From contig CAWFJG010000002.1 of assembly GCA_963816065.1 (NCBI GenBank), forward strand, positions 62,001 to 126,000: a stretch of DNA of 64,000 bases. The letters are read 5' to 3'. This DNA is from Roseiarcus sp963816065. Lineage in GTDB: Bacteria > Pseudomonadota > Alphaproteobacteria > Rhizobiales > Beijerinckiaceae. Position 1 is the first letter of the stretch, and every line of letters begins with the position of its first letter. Below the pieces are notes generated by a model. It had not been told where the DNA came from and searched no databases. It saw nothing but the letters and a program-made list of their open reading frames with translations. The position numbers were made by a program, and so were the translations under genes. Of the stretch, positions 46,901-55,755 are shown piece after piece.

Positions 46901-47442
46901 TGGGTGTTTGACGGATAGAGCACCGGGATGCCAACGGCGATGAAGGACGTGTCGGAAAAGTTGACCGCCGTTGAGGACTTGGCCCCATGGTCGTCGCCGG
47001 CAAGGGCGAGCGCGCCGCCTTTGGGCGCGGTCCCGGCGAAATTGGCGTGCCGCAGCGCGTCGCCGGATCGATCAACTCCAGGGCCTTTGCCGTACCAGAT
47101 CCCGAACACCCCATCGACTGTGGCCCCAGGGAAGCTCGTGACGTGCTGCGCCCCCCAGATGGCAGTCGCAGCGAGGTCTTCATTGAGACCGGGACGAAAG
47201 ACGATGTTGAGACGCTTCAGTGTCGTTTCAGCGCGCCAGAGTTCGATGTCGTAGCGGCCCATCGGCGAGCCGCGGTAGCCGGAAATGTAACCGCCGGTAT
47301 TCAGGCCCGCGACCGCATCGCGGAGCCGCTGCTGGATCGGCAGGCGCACCAGCGCCTGCATGCCGGTCATGTAGAACCAGCCCTCCGACGCGGTCCAACG
47401 GTCCTCGAGCGAAGCCTCGGTCCGGGCAAGCGCAAGGGCCAT
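43984..47442 (-). CDS. Indolepyruvate ferredoxin oxidoreductase family protein, fused alpha-beta-gamma type
   Basis: 1,152 residues, intact. It oxidatively decarboxylates aryl or other 2-oxo acids to acyl-CoA, reducing ferredoxin. The N-terminal Pyr domain begins GWFYMTGMQALVRLPIQQRL. FCAGCPHN, then AGIGCHTMAMF and NLGDGTYAHSGMLAIRQAVA, mark the ThDP-binding domain. CEGCGDCGKVSNCMAIEPLE is a 4Fe-4S cysteine motif. The gamma domain has GIGGSGVVTVSQTLAVAAYL. The C-terminal 250 residues form the helical extension usual in fused proteobacterial forms. The alphaproteobacterial fused enzyme is the aerobic variety; its exact substrate here is unproven. It is transcribed with the SDR. Confidence 0.95.
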   Translation of the reverse strand: MALALARTEASLEDRWTASEGWFYMTGMQALVRLPIQQRLRDAVAGLNTGGYISGYRGSPMGRYDIELWRAETTLKRLNIVFRPGLNEDLAATAIWGAQHVTSFPGATVDGVFGIWYGKGPGVDRSGDALRHANFAGTAPKGGALALAGDDHGAKSSTAVNFSDTSFIAVGIPVLYPSNTQELIDLGLHGIAMSRFSGCWVGMKVVTDVAEGGGTVYVGPDCPAIVTPERPSNPPGGFGARPIDMPLMQEERLYQHKLPAALAYARANGLNRIAGGRDGARVGVVAAGKAWQDMLQALGNLGLGGDAGPALRLLKVGMVWPLDPVIVHDFVAGLDLIVVVEEKRPLLEDQIRAILYGRASAPRIIGKYFDGPTFDPTHGALAMPNFGEISPELVAETLSKALSLLNLDCSPGAPAGATKTLSNRPAPIRSPGFCAGCPHNRSTRVPEGSRALAGIGCHTMAMFVNPMQTTTVSHMGGEGAMWFGQQPFTTQQHVFANLGDGTYAHSGMLAIRQAVAANVPITYKILYNGFVSMTGGQPVEGGMTPPQILAELAAEGVKKLALVVDDPDRYSGIALPAGVALRHRDALDETQREFREYKGVSAIVYDQPCATERRRLRKRGKWADPAIRTFIHPEVCEGCGDCGKVSNCMAIEPLETEWGRKRRINQSSCNKDFTCVEGFCPSFVTVHGGRLRKPAPTAPRDMPPVPEPALPEMGERWNVLVAGIGGSGVVTVSQTLAVAAYLDGLYASNLDLTGLSQKYGAVASHVRIARRPEDLHATRIAAAEADAVIGCDLIVAAGDESLSKVNPATRAVIDADLIPTSEFARNPNWSVDREAMIDRLQSVLGDRALVLEAQRLARRLLGDTVAANLFMLGAAWQRGLLPVSRAGLERAIELNGIAVDANKQAFEWGRRAAHDPAAVERLVGSGEPSPKAALSLEALVDQRAAHLEAARGAKEARRYRALIQRVRAAERRADAGEELTAAAARAYHKLLAVKDEWEVARLFAAPEFAATLAETFDGAYSLHFHIGAWPFARPNPQTGVMGKGEAGSWAMTAFRLAAKLRFLRGTWLDPFRNSDERKLERRLVAEFEADVDDVVERLSPANHASAVRLLSVAETIKGYGRVKEASAADAAKARATALRQFNAAKAPMEMAA

Positions 47443-47706
47443 GTAACCTCCTCCGGTCGGGCGATGGCGGCCGGACGATTTCCCCTTTCGCTCCGACTGG
47501 CGGAAATGGCGAGCGGGACGCGCGTCCTTTCAGTCGCCAAGCTAGCGCCGAACGGTCACAATGTCGAACACAACGGCCACTCTTCATTACTCGGTACAGA
47601 AAAAGCCGCAGTCGCTTGCGCGCCGCGCCGAGCTTGGGGCTGGATCGCTCCGTCCAACTTGACCGCGCTCGGATTGGAGGTGAGCGTGGCGTTGGTGAAG
47701 GGATCG

Positions 47707-48813
47707 TCAGCGCTCCGCCATGCCAAGCTTGGCAAGGCCGAAGTTGAACAGCCGCTTGCTCGCGGCGGTGCAATCGTCCTTGCGTCCCAGCGCGCGCTCT
47801 TCGATCAGCTTCCATGACACAACCGCGACCGCGATCGAGACGGTCGCCGAGGAAACCATCATCGCCGCGAGCGACATCGCCGGAAAAAGAAGCGCCAGGG
47901 TCTGCTGGATCGGGAAGGCGTAGATATAGACTCCGTAGGAGTAGTCGCCGACCTTGTTGAACCGGCGGATGCGTCCGCCCGGCACATAGGCGAGGTGAAG
48001 GACGAACGGCGCCATCGCGAGCAGGTAGACGATCAGGAAAACCGTGCTGTCGAAGGACGCGATGACAAGCGCCGCAACCAGCGCAACCAGGATGCCGGGG
48101 CCCATCGGGACGCGGTCGCGCCACAGGAACAGCGCCGATCCGAAAAGGTACATGAACATGCGAATATTTGCGCCGTTGAACATGCCTTCCGAAAAGCGGC
48201 CGCGCACGACGATCGCGAAGAACAGCGCGACGGCTGCCAGTGAGACGAATCGCATCCCCTTGGGTCGCAAGGCAGGCAGGAGCGCGAAGGCGGTCCAGAG
48301 CACAGCGACGTAGATGTACATCCTGACTTCGACCGGCATGGTCCAGAGCGAGCCGTTGAACTCGCCCTTGAGCGGCAGGGCATCGAACACGCCGGGCAGC
48401 GAGTAACGAATGCCACCGATAAGCGTGGCGCATTTGGCGAAGTAGGTCCAGGTCGTGTCGGAGGCGTAATAGTCGGGGAGCGGCAGCGTCGTCAGCGCCG
48501 GCGCGAGGACGAACACCGTGAGCACGAGCATAACCCATAGGCCCGGATAGACCCTGAGCGCCCGCGCCCAGAAGAAGCTGACGAGGTCGCCCCGATTGGC
48601 GAGGCTCGCCGTGACGAGAAAGCCGCTGGTCACGAACAGGGCGTCCAGGCCCATTTCGCCCAGGGAAAAGCCGACCCGCCTGAACACCGGCTCCGTGTCG
48701 GGCGGCAGCCCCAGCGCGCCGATGCTGTGGGCGAACAGCACCGTCATCGCCGCGGCCAGGCGGAGCAGGGTGAAGTTGTTGTCCCGGCCGACGGCGTAGT
48801 GGGAAAGCCGCAT
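47707..48813 (-). CDS. Acyltransferase family 3 (O-acetyltransferase-like) membrane protein
   Basis: 368 residues with about ten hydrophobic helices. FTLLRLAAAMTVLFAHSIGA contains the family's Arg and catalytic His in helix 1. GLDALFVTSGFLVTASLANR is the FFxxSGFL-type second motif, and SLWTMPVEVRMYIYV the conserved EW/PxExxxY-like region. These proteins acylate sugars or glycolipids of the envelope or exopolysaccharide. It stands alone, with 260 bp to the oxidoreductase start. A manC homologue lies 8 kb away but is not linked. Confidence 0.9.
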   Translation of the reverse strand: MRLSHYAVGRDNNFTLLRLAAAMTVLFAHSIGALGLPPDTEPVFRRVGFSLGEMGLDALFVTSGFLVTASLANRGDLVSFFWARALRVYPGLWVMLVLTVFVLAPALTTLPLPDYYASDTTWTYFAKCATLIGGIRYSLPGVFDALPLKGEFNGSLWTMPVEVRMYIYVAVLWTAFALLPALRPKGMRFVSLAAVALFFAIVVRGRFSEGMFNGANIRMFMYLFGSALFLWRDRVPMGPGILVALVAALVIASFDSTVFLIVYLLAMAPFVLHLAYVPGGRIRRFNKVGDYSYGVYIYAFPIQQTLALLFPAMSLAAMMVSSATVSIAVAVVSWKLIEERALGRKDDCTAASKRLFNFGLAKLGMAER

Positions 48814-48947
48814 CCGCCCTCCTTACCCTTCAGGCGGGCAAGCTAAATCGAACCGCCCTTTGTAGACGCGGTCGTTGACCGCGTCGCCGCGCTCAGCGGG
48901 CGCGGCTACAGAGAGCGCGTCGACCCAAGCACAATCCGCCTCCGCCA

Positions 48948-50336
48948 TCATTCGGCGGCCTGAACCGGACGCTTCGGCTGGGCGAGCCGCTGGGCCTTCA
49001 GGAGTTCGGCGATGGTGAAGGCGAGTTCGATCGACTGTTCGGCGTTCAGCCGCGGATCGCAATAGGTGTGGTAGCGATTGCGCAGGTCCGCCTCCGAAAT
49101 GGCGCGGGCGCCGCCGGTGCACTCGGTGACGTTCTTGCCAGTCATCTCGAGATGGACGCCGCCAGCGTAAACGCCCTCGGCCGCCGAGATCCCGAAGAAG
49201 CTGCGCACCTCGGCGGAGATGCGCTCGGTCGGCCGCGTCTTGTAGCCGGTCGAGGTCTTGATCGTGTTGCCGTGCATCGGGTCGGTCACCAACAGGAGCT
49301 TGCGGCCGTCGCGCTTGACGGTGCGCAACAGCGGCGGCAGCGCCGCATCGACCTTGTCGGCGCCGAAGCGGCAGATCAGGGTGAGCCGGCCAGGCTCTCC
49401 CTCCGGATCGAGCGTCTCGATCAGGCGGGACAGGTCGTCGGCGGTGATCGAGGGGCCGCACTTGAGGCCGATCGGGTTCTTCACCCCGCGGCAATACTCG
49501 ACATGGGCGCCGCCGAGCTGGCGGGTTCGGTCGCCGATCCAGATCATGTGTCCCGAGGTCGCGTAATAGTCGCCCGAAGTGGAATCGAGCCGGGTCATCG
49601 CCTGCTCGTAGCCGAGCAGCAGCGCCTCATGCGAGGTGTAGAAGTCGGTCGCCCTGAGTTCGGGATGCGACTCGGCGTCGAGACCGATGGCGCGCATGAA
49701 CCCGAGCGTCTCGCTGATCCGGTCCGCGACGCCCTGATAGCGCTCCGACTGCGGGCTGTCCTTGACGAACCCGAGCATCCAGCGATGGGCGTTCTCGAGG
49801 TTGGCGTATCCCCCGGTGGCGAAGGCGCGCAAAAGGTTCAGCGTCGCCGCCGACTGGCGGTAGGCCTCGAGCTGGCGGCGCGGGTCCGGCTCGCGTGCTT
49901 CCGGGGTGAAGTCGATGTCGTTGACGATGTCGCCGCGATAGGCCGGCAGCGAGACGCCGTTCACAGTCTCGAAGTCCGAGGAGCGCGGCTTGGCGAACTG
50001 GCCGGCGACCCGGCCGACCTTGACGATCGGCGAGCCCGCCGCGAACGTCATCACCACCGCCATCTGCAGGAAAACACGAAAGAAATCGCGGATGTTGTCG
50101 GCCGAATGCTCGCCGAAGCTCTCGGCGCAGTCGCCGCCTTGCAAGAGGAAGGCCTGGCCTGCAGCGGCGGCGCCCAAGGCGCGCTTCAGCTTGCGCGCTT
50201 CGCCCGCGAACACGAGCGGCGGATAGCCGGCGAGCTGCCGCTCCGCTTCGGCAAGGGTCGCCTTGTCCTTGTAGGCCGGCGACTGTTCGATCGGCCTCGT
50301 CCGCCAGCTGTCCGGCGTCCAACGTGAATTCGCCAT
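48948..50336 (-). CDS. Class II 3-deoxy-7-phosphoheptulonate (DAHP) synthase
   Basis: 462 residues. It condenses phosphoenolpyruvate and erythrose 4-phosphate in the first step of the shikimate pathway. The plant-like class II features are clear: FLLQGGDCAESFGEHSADNI, with the metal Cys near residue 75, GHMIWIGDRTRQLGGAHVEY, IGLKCGPSITADDL, LLLVTDPMHGNT and HLEMTGKNVTECTGG. The start MANSRWTPDSWRTRPIEQSP is typical of the alphaproteobacterial enzyme. The frame is intact. It is monocistronic here. A shikimate dehydrogenase-like gene lies at 58.9 kb in a separate cluster. Confidence 0.95.
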   Translation of the reverse strand: MANSRWTPDSWRTRPIEQSPAYKDKATLAEAERQLAGYPPLVFAGEARKLKRALGAAAAGQAFLLQGGDCAESFGEHSADNIRDFFRVFLQMAVVMTFAAGSPIVKVGRVAGQFAKPRSSDFETVNGVSLPAYRGDIVNDIDFTPEAREPDPRRQLEAYRQSAATLNLLRAFATGGYANLENAHRWMLGFVKDSPQSERYQGVADRISETLGFMRAIGLDAESHPELRATDFYTSHEALLLGYEQAMTRLDSTSGDYYATSGHMIWIGDRTRQLGGAHVEYCRGVKNPIGLKCGPSITADDLSRLIETLDPEGEPGRLTLICRFGADKVDAALPPLLRTVKRDGRKLLLVTDPMHGNTIKTSTGYKTRPTERISAEVRSFFGISAAEGVYAGGVHLEMTGKNVTECTGGARAISEADLRNRYHTYCDPRLNAEQSIELAFTIAELLKAQRLAQPKRPVQAAE

Positions 50337-50558
50337 AGCTTACGCCTTCGCCCTTCCGCCTCTGTCCGCGTCGTTGCTTACCGGGCGCAGCCTTTTGAAC
50401 GGAAAGTCGCGACGATACAAGCCGGAACGCCCCGCCGGCGCGCCGATTTTCGGCTCCCCCCGCGACATTATGCGTCCGGGTCCGGGGCGCGATCTGGGTC
50501 GCGCCGGGCGCCTCGTCGTGGCAAAAAGGGGAGTCGATTCTCTGATTCTCCTGCTCGC

Positions 50559-51728
50559 GTGTCCGCCGCCCTTTCCTCCATCGCTGCTCTGTTGTGTTCG
50601 GTCGTCCTGCTGATCGGCGGGTCCGCGCTCGTCGGAGTCGCGGCGCCGCTGCGCGCGAGCATCGATGGGTTTGCGGCGCTGACAATCGGCCTTCTCGGCT
50701 CGGCATACTTCGCCGGCATGTTGGCGGGAACGCTCGCCGCCCCGGCGATCGTCCGGCGCGGCGGCCACATCCGCGCCTTCACGGCGTTCGTCGCGCTGGC
50801 GATCGTCTCTGTCGTGCTGATGCCGGTGTTCGTTTCGCCCTCGGTTTGGCTGGTCTGCCGTGCGCTCATCGGCTTCGTGTTCGCCGGGCTCTACGCCGTC
50901 ATCGAGGCGTGGATCAACGCGCGAGCCAGCAACGCCAACCGCGGCGCGCTTTACGCGCTCTATCAGATCGCCAGCTTCGCCGCGTCGGCGGCGGGCCAGA
51001 TGATGCTGCAGCCGCTCGGGTCCGACGGTTTCGGGGCCTTCGCCGTCGCCGGAACCCTGCTCGCGCTGGCGATCGTCCCGATGGCGATGACCAGCGTCGA
51101 TCCGCCGGTCCGGCCGGCCTCCGTTCGGCCGCGCCTCGTGTGGCTTCTCCGCCGGGCGCCGATCCCCTGCGCCGCCGCGTTCGCCGCCGGCGCGGCGAAC
51201 GGCGCGTCGATCTCGCTTGGCCCGATCTTCGCGGTCGGGATCGGCATGTCGCCGGACGCCGCGCCGCAGTTCACCGCGGCCATCGTCGTCGGCTCGGCGC
51301 TCGGCGTCTTTCCCGTCGGCGCGCTGTCCGATCATGTCGATCGCCGGCTGGTCATGGCGGCGGTGATGATGGCGGGGGCCGCGTTTGAAGTCGCGCTCAG
51401 TCGGCAGGGCGGCCCGGGCCCATGGGTTATCGTGTTCGGCTTCCTGGTCGGGACGACGACCTATTCGCTCTACACGCTGGCGGTGTCGATCGCCAACGAC
51501 GGGGCAAAGCCGCACGACCTGATCTTCATCTCGGTCGGCCTCTTGTTCATCTACTGCATCGCGGCGATCGCCGCGCCGGCGATCGCCTCCATTCTGATGC
51601 GGGATTTCGGCCCGCAGGCGCTTTTTCTGCAGAACGCCTATGTGCATGTAGCCATCGCCGGCGTCGCCCTCTGGCGGGTCGTCGCCGCCCCAAGGCCGTG
51701 GCGCAGGCGGCCTGTCAGTTCTCCTTGA
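50559..51728 (+). CDS. MFS transporter (YcaD/NNP-like small group)
   Basis: 389 residues from a GTG at 50559, with 12 hydrophobic helices. Features include LGSAYFAGMLAGTLAAPAIV with RRGGHIRAF, the loop 2-3 Arg/Gly motif, and VEAWINARASNANRGALYAL-like sequence (here VIEAWINARASNANRG) typical of the YcaD/hopanoid-associated MFS group. The substrate is unknown. Its 3' end overlaps the 3' end of fabI by 14 bp in convergent orientation. The frame is intact. Confidence 0.85.
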   Translation: MSAALSSIAALLCSVVLLIGGSALVGVAAPLRASIDGFAALTIGLLGSAYFAGMLAGTLAAPAIVRRGGHIRAFTAFVALAIVSVVLMPVFVSPSVWLVCRALIGFVFAGLYAVIEAWINARASNANRGALYALYQIASFAASAAGQMMLQPLGSDGFGAFAVAGTLLALAIVPMAMTSVDPPVRPASVRPRLVWLLRRAPIPCAAAFAAGAANGASISLGPIFAVGIGMSPDAAPQFTAAIVVGSALGVFPVGALSDHVDRRLVMAAVMMAGAAFEVALSRQGGPGPWVIVFGFLVGTTTYSLYTLAVSIANDGAKPHDLIFISVGLLFIYCIAAIAAPAIASILMRDFGPQALFLQNAYVHVAIAGVALWRVVAAPRPWRRRPVSSP

Positions 51729-52554
51729 TCACGGAGATGTCCGGCGCGGCCGGGTTTTTCATGCCGACGACATGATAGCCGGCGTCGACGTGAAGAATTT
51801 CGCCGGTCACGCCGCGCGCCATCGGCGACAGAAGGTAGACCGCGGATTCGCCGACCTCCTCGATCGTCACCGAGCGGCGCAGCGGCGAATTGTATTCGTT
51901 CCAGCGCAGGATATAGCGGAAGTCGCCGATGCCCGAGGCCGCCAGCGTCTTGATCGGGCCGGCGGAAATGGCGTTGACGCGGATGTCCTTCTCGCCGAGG
52001 TCGGCCGCCAGATAGCGGACGCTGGCCTCGAGCGCGGCCTTGGCGACGCCCATCACGTTGTAGTGCGGCATCCACTTCTCCGCCCCGTAATAGGTCAGCG
52101 TCAGCATCGCGCCGCCGGTGGGCATGAGCTTTTCCGCCCGCTGGGCGATCGCGGTGAAGGAATAGCAGGAGATCGCCAGCGACTTGGCGAAATTGTCCTC
52201 GGTCGTGTCGATGTAGCGGCCGGTGAGCTGGTCCTTGTCGGAGAAGGCGATGCAGTGGACGATGAAGTCGAGCGACCCCCACGACTTTTCCGCCGCGGCG
52301 AACACCGCGTCGATCGTGGCTCCGTCGGTGACGTCGCAATGACCGAAAACCTCGGCGTCGAGTTCGCCGGCGAGCGGGCGTACGCGCTTCTCCAGCGCTT
52401 CGCCCTGGAAGGTGAAGGCGAGCTCGGCCCCCGCGGCGCGCGCGGCGCGGGCGATTCCCCAGGCGATCGACCGGTTGTTCGCCACGCCGAGGATCAGTCC
52501 TCGCTTCCCGCTGAGAACGCCCGGCGGCGCATCGACCCAATTCGTCGGCTCCAT
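51715..52554 (-). CDS. fabI: Enoyl-[acyl-carrier-protein] reductase (NADH), FabI type
   Basis: 279 residues from the ATG at 52554 (MEPTNWVDAPPGVLSGKRGL). It catalyses the last reduction in each fatty-acid elongation cycle. GVANNRSIAWGIARA is the FabI-type NADH loop, LTLTYYGAEKWMPHYNVMGV followed by AKAALEAS gives the Tyr-x6-Lys catalytic pair, and SAGPIKTLAASGIGDF is the substrate loop. An upstream in-frame ATG would add 37 atypical residues and is rejected. It is followed upstream by a dnaJ-like gene and pdxH, the usual rhizobial order. Confidence 0.95.
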   Translation of the reverse strand: MEPTNWVDAPPGVLSGKRGLILGVANNRSIAWGIARAARAAGAELAFTFQGEALEKRVRPLAGELDAEVFGHCDVTDGATIDAVFAAAEKSWGSLDFIVHCIAFSDKDQLTGRYIDTTEDNFAKSLAISCYSFTAIAQRAEKLMPTGGAMLTLTYYGAEKWMPHYNVMGVAKAALEASVRYLAADLGEKDIRVNAISAGPIKTLAASGIGDFRYILRWNEYNSPLRRSVTIEEVGESAVYLLSPMARGVTGEILHVDAGYHVVGMKNPAAPDISVIKEN

Positions 52555-52709
52555 CAAGTCCTCTCTGCAACTCGGTTCCGGAGCCCGACTGCTTAGCCTC
52601 GCTGGAGGCCCATGGAAAGCCAGGGAGGCGCGTTCCCATGTCACAATATGTGTGGGATTGCTCACATTTTGGGCTTCACCGGCCCGCGGCCAATCGACCG
52701 CTGCTCCGC

Positions 52710-53645
52710 TCAGCCTCGCCCGGCGCGCGGGTCATAGGGCTTGCGTTCGCGCCATTTGCGCATGAGCTCGGCAAGCTCCGGGTCCGCCGCCTCCGGCAAC
52801 ACGATCCGGACCGTCGCGAGAAGGTCGCCGGCGGCCGCATCGGCCGTCGCGGGCAGGCCCTTGCCGCGCAGCCGCATGACCCGACCGCCGCTCATGCCCG
52901 GCGCAATCGACATCTCGACCTCGCCGCCGAGGGTCGGCATGCGCGCCTTCCCGCCGAGCACCGCCTCGTACAGCGTGATCGGCAGATCGAGCCGCAGATC
53001 GCGGCCCTCGACCTTGAACAGCGGATGGGGAGCATAGCGGATCGTGACGATGACGTCGCCGACCGACCCGCCGCGAGCGCCGGGGTGGCCCTGTCCGCGC
53101 AACCGGATCGACTTTCCCTCCTCGATCCCGGCCGGCACGGTCGCGTCCAGCGTCCGTCCGGTCGGCAGCGCCACGCGGACCGTGCCGCCGGTCGCGATCG
53201 TTGTCAGGGGAACCGCGACCGTGACCGCGATGTCCTCGCCCTTCACCGCCTGCTGCGGCCGCGCCCGGCCGCGCCGCCCGGCGCCGAACAGTTCGGACAG
53301 AATGTCCTGATCGATCGAACCCGCCCCGGCGGAGAACCCGCCTGATCCGAAGTCGAATCCGAAGCCTCCGGCGCCGGGCTGGCGGCCAAATCCGCCGAAC
53401 CCGTCGAACTGGGGCGCGCGCGGCTTGCCCTCGGCGTCGATCTCGCCGCGGTCGAACGCCGCGCGCTTCTTGTCGTCGCCGAGAATCTCGTAGGCCGAGC
53501 CGACCTCGGCGAAGCGCTCCTTCGCCCGCGGCTCCTTGCTCTGGTCGGGGTGGTACTTCTTGGCGAGCTTGCGGAAGGCGGACTTGATCTCCGCCGCGCT
53601 CGCCGACTTCTGCACCCCGAGAATGTCATAAGGGTTACGCATCAT
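52710..53645 (-). CDS. DnaJ/CbpA-type J-domain co-chaperone
   Basis: 311 residues. The J domain (1-70) reads NPYDILGVQKSASAAEIKSA and has the HPD motif in KYHPDQSKEPRAKERFAEVG. A Gly/Phe-rich linker (about 75-115) follows, then the two CbpA/DnaJ C-terminal beta-domains (GEDIAVTVAVPLTTIATGGT; FKVEGRDLRLDLPITLYEAV with LGGKA). It lacks the zinc-finger of DnaJ, so it is CbpA- or DnaJ2-like. It stimulates DnaK ATPase and may bind DNA. It lies divergent from pdxH. Confidence 0.92.
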   Translation of the reverse strand: MMRNPYDILGVQKSASAAEIKSAFRKLAKKYHPDQSKEPRAKERFAEVGSAYEILGDDKKRAAFDRGEIDAEGKPRAPQFDGFGGFGRQPGAGGFGFDFGSGGFSAGAGSIDQDILSELFGAGRRGRARPQQAVKGEDIAVTVAVPLTTIATGGTVRVALPTGRTLDATVPAGIEEGKSIRLRGQGHPGARGGSVGDVIVTIRYAPHPLFKVEGRDLRLDLPITLYEAVLGGKARMPTLGGEVEMSIAPGMSGGRVMRLRGKGLPATADAAAGDLLATVRIVLPEAADPELAELMRKWRERKPYDPRAGRG

Positions 53646-53878
53646 GAGCCCATATTAACGCGGCCGCCTTAATGAAGCACGCGCCGCCGATGTCTCCCGA
53701 GCCTATTTGGGTCTTCGCGAGCAGGCGCGCAAGGACAGCGGGGCGCGCGGCCTTCCGTCCGGTCCTCCGGCGTTTTTCAAGCGACCGGCGCTGTTGTCGA
53801 TCCCCCAGGACGGGCGTAAGACCCGCTCCGTCGAGGGCGTTCGACGACCAAGGGAGCGGCGCGGCCGTGGACAGCGTG

Positions 53879-54478
53879 ATGGGCGACTTCACCGAGGCGG
53901 ACCACCCCTTTGAGCTGTTCGCGCGTTGGTTCAGGGACGCCTCGGCGAGCGAGGTCAACGACCCAGAGGCGATGGCGCTGGCGACCGTCGACGAAGCGGG
54001 CCTCCCGGACGCGCGGACTCTGCTCTGCAAGGGCGTCGACCCGCAGGGCCTGGTCTTTTACGGCAATGTCGAGAGCGCCAAGGGCCGGGAACTCTCCGCC
54101 AACCCCAGGGCGGCCGCCCTGTTTCATTGGAAGTCGCTCAGACGCCAGGTCCGCTTCCGAGGGCCGGTGAGCGCCCTCACCGACGCCGAGGTCGACGCCT
54201 ATTTCTATTCGCGGCCGCGGCAAAGCCGGATTGGCGCCTGGGCGAGCCAGCAGTCGCGGCCGCTCGAATCGCGCGCCGCCCTGGTGGCGGCGGTCGAGTC
54301 CTATGCGAAGCGGTTCGGCGAGGGCGACATCCCGCGGCCGTCTGCCTGGAGGGGCTGGCGCCTTGCGCCGCTCGAGATCGAGTTCTGGCAGGACGGAGCG
54401 TTCCGCCTGCACGATCGGGTCCTGTTCCGTCGAACCGGCCCGGGCACGCCGTGGGAGCGCCGCCGGCTTTATCCGTGA
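53879..54478 (+). CDS. pdxH: Pyridoxamine 5'-phosphate oxidase
   Basis: 199 residues from the ATG at 53879 (MGDFTEADHPFELFARWFRD); a GTG at 53867 is the alternative. This FMN enzyme oxidises PNP or PMP to pyridoxal 5'-phosphate. Key segments are AMALATVDEAGLPDARTLLC, GLVFYGNVESAKGRELSANP, RQVRFRGPVSALTDAEVDAY with FYSRP, the SQQS PLP-binding loop (GAWASQQSRPLESR), and the C-terminal FRLHDRVLFRRTGPGTPWER. The frame is intact. The next gene starts 7 bp downstream. Confidence 0.95.
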   Translation: MGDFTEADHPFELFARWFRDASASEVNDPEAMALATVDEAGLPDARTLLCKGVDPQGLVFYGNVESAKGRELSANPRAAALFHWKSLRRQVRFRGPVSALTDAEVDAYFYSRPRQSRIGAWASQQSRPLESRAALVAAVESYAKRFGEGDIPRPSAWRGWRLAPLEIEFWQDGAFRLHDRVLFRRTGPGTPWERRRLYP

Positions 54479-54485
54479 GCGCCGC

Positions 54486-55250
54486 GTGACCTGGTCGGCC
54501 GCCCAATACGCCAAATTCGAGGAGGAGCGCACCCGCCCGGTACGGGACCTGATGGCGCGCGTCCGGGTTGCTCACGCCCGCCGGGCCGCGGACATCGGAT
54601 GCGGACCTGGAAATTCGACCGAGGTCCTGCGCGCCAGATTCCCTGAGGCCGAGATCGTCGGGATCGACGGATCGGCGGATATGATCGCCGCAGCGCGAAA
54701 GCGCCTGCCGGGCGTCGCTTTCGAGGTCGCCGGCATCGAGGGGTGGCTGGACGCCGGCTTCGACGTGATCCTGGCCAACGCGGTCATCCAATGGATCCCC
54801 GACCACGAGACGCTGCTGCCGGCGCTGGTCGAAAAACTCGCGCCGGGCGGGGCGCTCGCCGTTCAGACGCCGGACAATCTGGACGAGCCGTCACACCGTC
54901 TGATGCACGAGGCGGCGGCCGACGGCCCGTGGGCGGCGAAGCTCGTGGACGCGACGAAGGCGCGGGCGGAGCGCCGCGGCGCCGACTGGTACTTCCGGCT
55001 CTTGCGGCGCCAGGGGGCAGAGGTCGACATCTGGCGGACCACCTATTTCCATCCGCTGGCGGGCGCGCACGCCATCGTCGAGTGGGTGAAAGGGACAGGC
55101 CTCAGGCCTTTCATCGACCCGCTGGACGGCGGCGAGCGCGAAGCCTACCTCGCGCGTTACGAGGCGGCGATTGAAACCGCCTATCCGGCGGAAGCCGACG
55201 GGACGGTCCTCCTGCCGTTTCCGAGGCTCTTCTTCGTCGCCACGCGGTAG
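54486..55250 (+). CDS. tam: Trans-aconitate 2-methyltransferase
   Basis: 254 residues from a GTG at 54486. The sequence TWSAAQYAKFEEERTRPVRD is the Tam start, and AADIGCGPGNSTEVL is the AdoMet motif. FDVILANAVIQWIPDHETLL, ADGPWAAKL and YYxxL-type segments such as FHPLAGAHAIVEWVKGTGLR are characteristic. It methylates trans-aconitate, a spontaneous aconitase by-product that inhibits the TCA cycle. The 7-bp gap to pdxH suggests cotranscription. Confidence 0.92.
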   Translation: MTWSAAQYAKFEEERTRPVRDLMARVRVAHARRAADIGCGPGNSTEVLRARFPEAEIVGIDGSADMIAAARKRLPGVAFEVAGIEGWLDAGFDVILANAVIQWIPDHETLLPALVEKLAPGGALAVQTPDNLDEPSHRLMHEAAADGPWAAKLVDATKARAERRGADWYFRLLRRQGAEVDIWRTTYFHPLAGAHAIVEWVKGTGLRPFIDPLDGGEREAYLARYEAAIETAYPAEADGTVLLPFPRLFFVATR

Positions 55251-55634
55251 CTCGTCGATTCGCGCTCGCCTGGCGCTCGGACTGCCGCGGGCATTTGCCG
55301 CCGCAGGCGCGCGACGGAGCCGATCGCCATTGCGCCTCCTCAACGGGGCCTCCCAATCCGCGCAGCGAGCCACGCGCCTGGATAAAAGAGGGCTTCGTCG
55401 CATCGGCCCTCCGGCGACCCGCCTGCCCGTCGGGAATGGATCTTATCGACATACGGCGCCGCCCTCCGTCTGTCCCGCCTGTCGCGAGGGTGGCATGCGA
55501 ACAAAGCATGGATCGTTGGTCAATGGAGGCAAAATCGATCCCTTTGGGATCAAAATTGGCCTGCAATACCGGGAATGCACGAAAAGGTTGACAATTTGTC
55601 ACGCATTGAACGCATACGTTGGCGCGCCGCGGCA
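55251..55634. other. Intergenic region without recognisable genes
   Basis: About 385 bp between tam and the DUF1127 promoter. Composition changes from GC-rich to a slightly AT-richer stretch near 55490-55620. A further TTGACA-like hexamer occurs at about 55588. No gene is seen. Confidence 0.4.
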
Positions 55635-55663
55635 TTGACTTTTGCGCCACGTTGCGATACATA
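55635..55663 (+). promoter_or_regulatory. Sigma-70-type promoter for the DUF1127 gene
   Basis: TTGACT (55635-55640) and TACATA (55658-55663) are separated by exactly 17 bp, close to the housekeeping consensus and unusually strong for this GC-rich genome. The start codon lies 93 bp past the -10, leaving room for a leader of about 85 nt. Confidence 0.75.
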
Positions 55664-55755
55664 AGTTCACGTCTAGGGAATGGAGCGACAGCGGCGCCGA
55701 TTGGTTTGTCGGAGCGGTGGAACAGGAGGGCGGTCAACCGAAAGGGAACCGTCAA

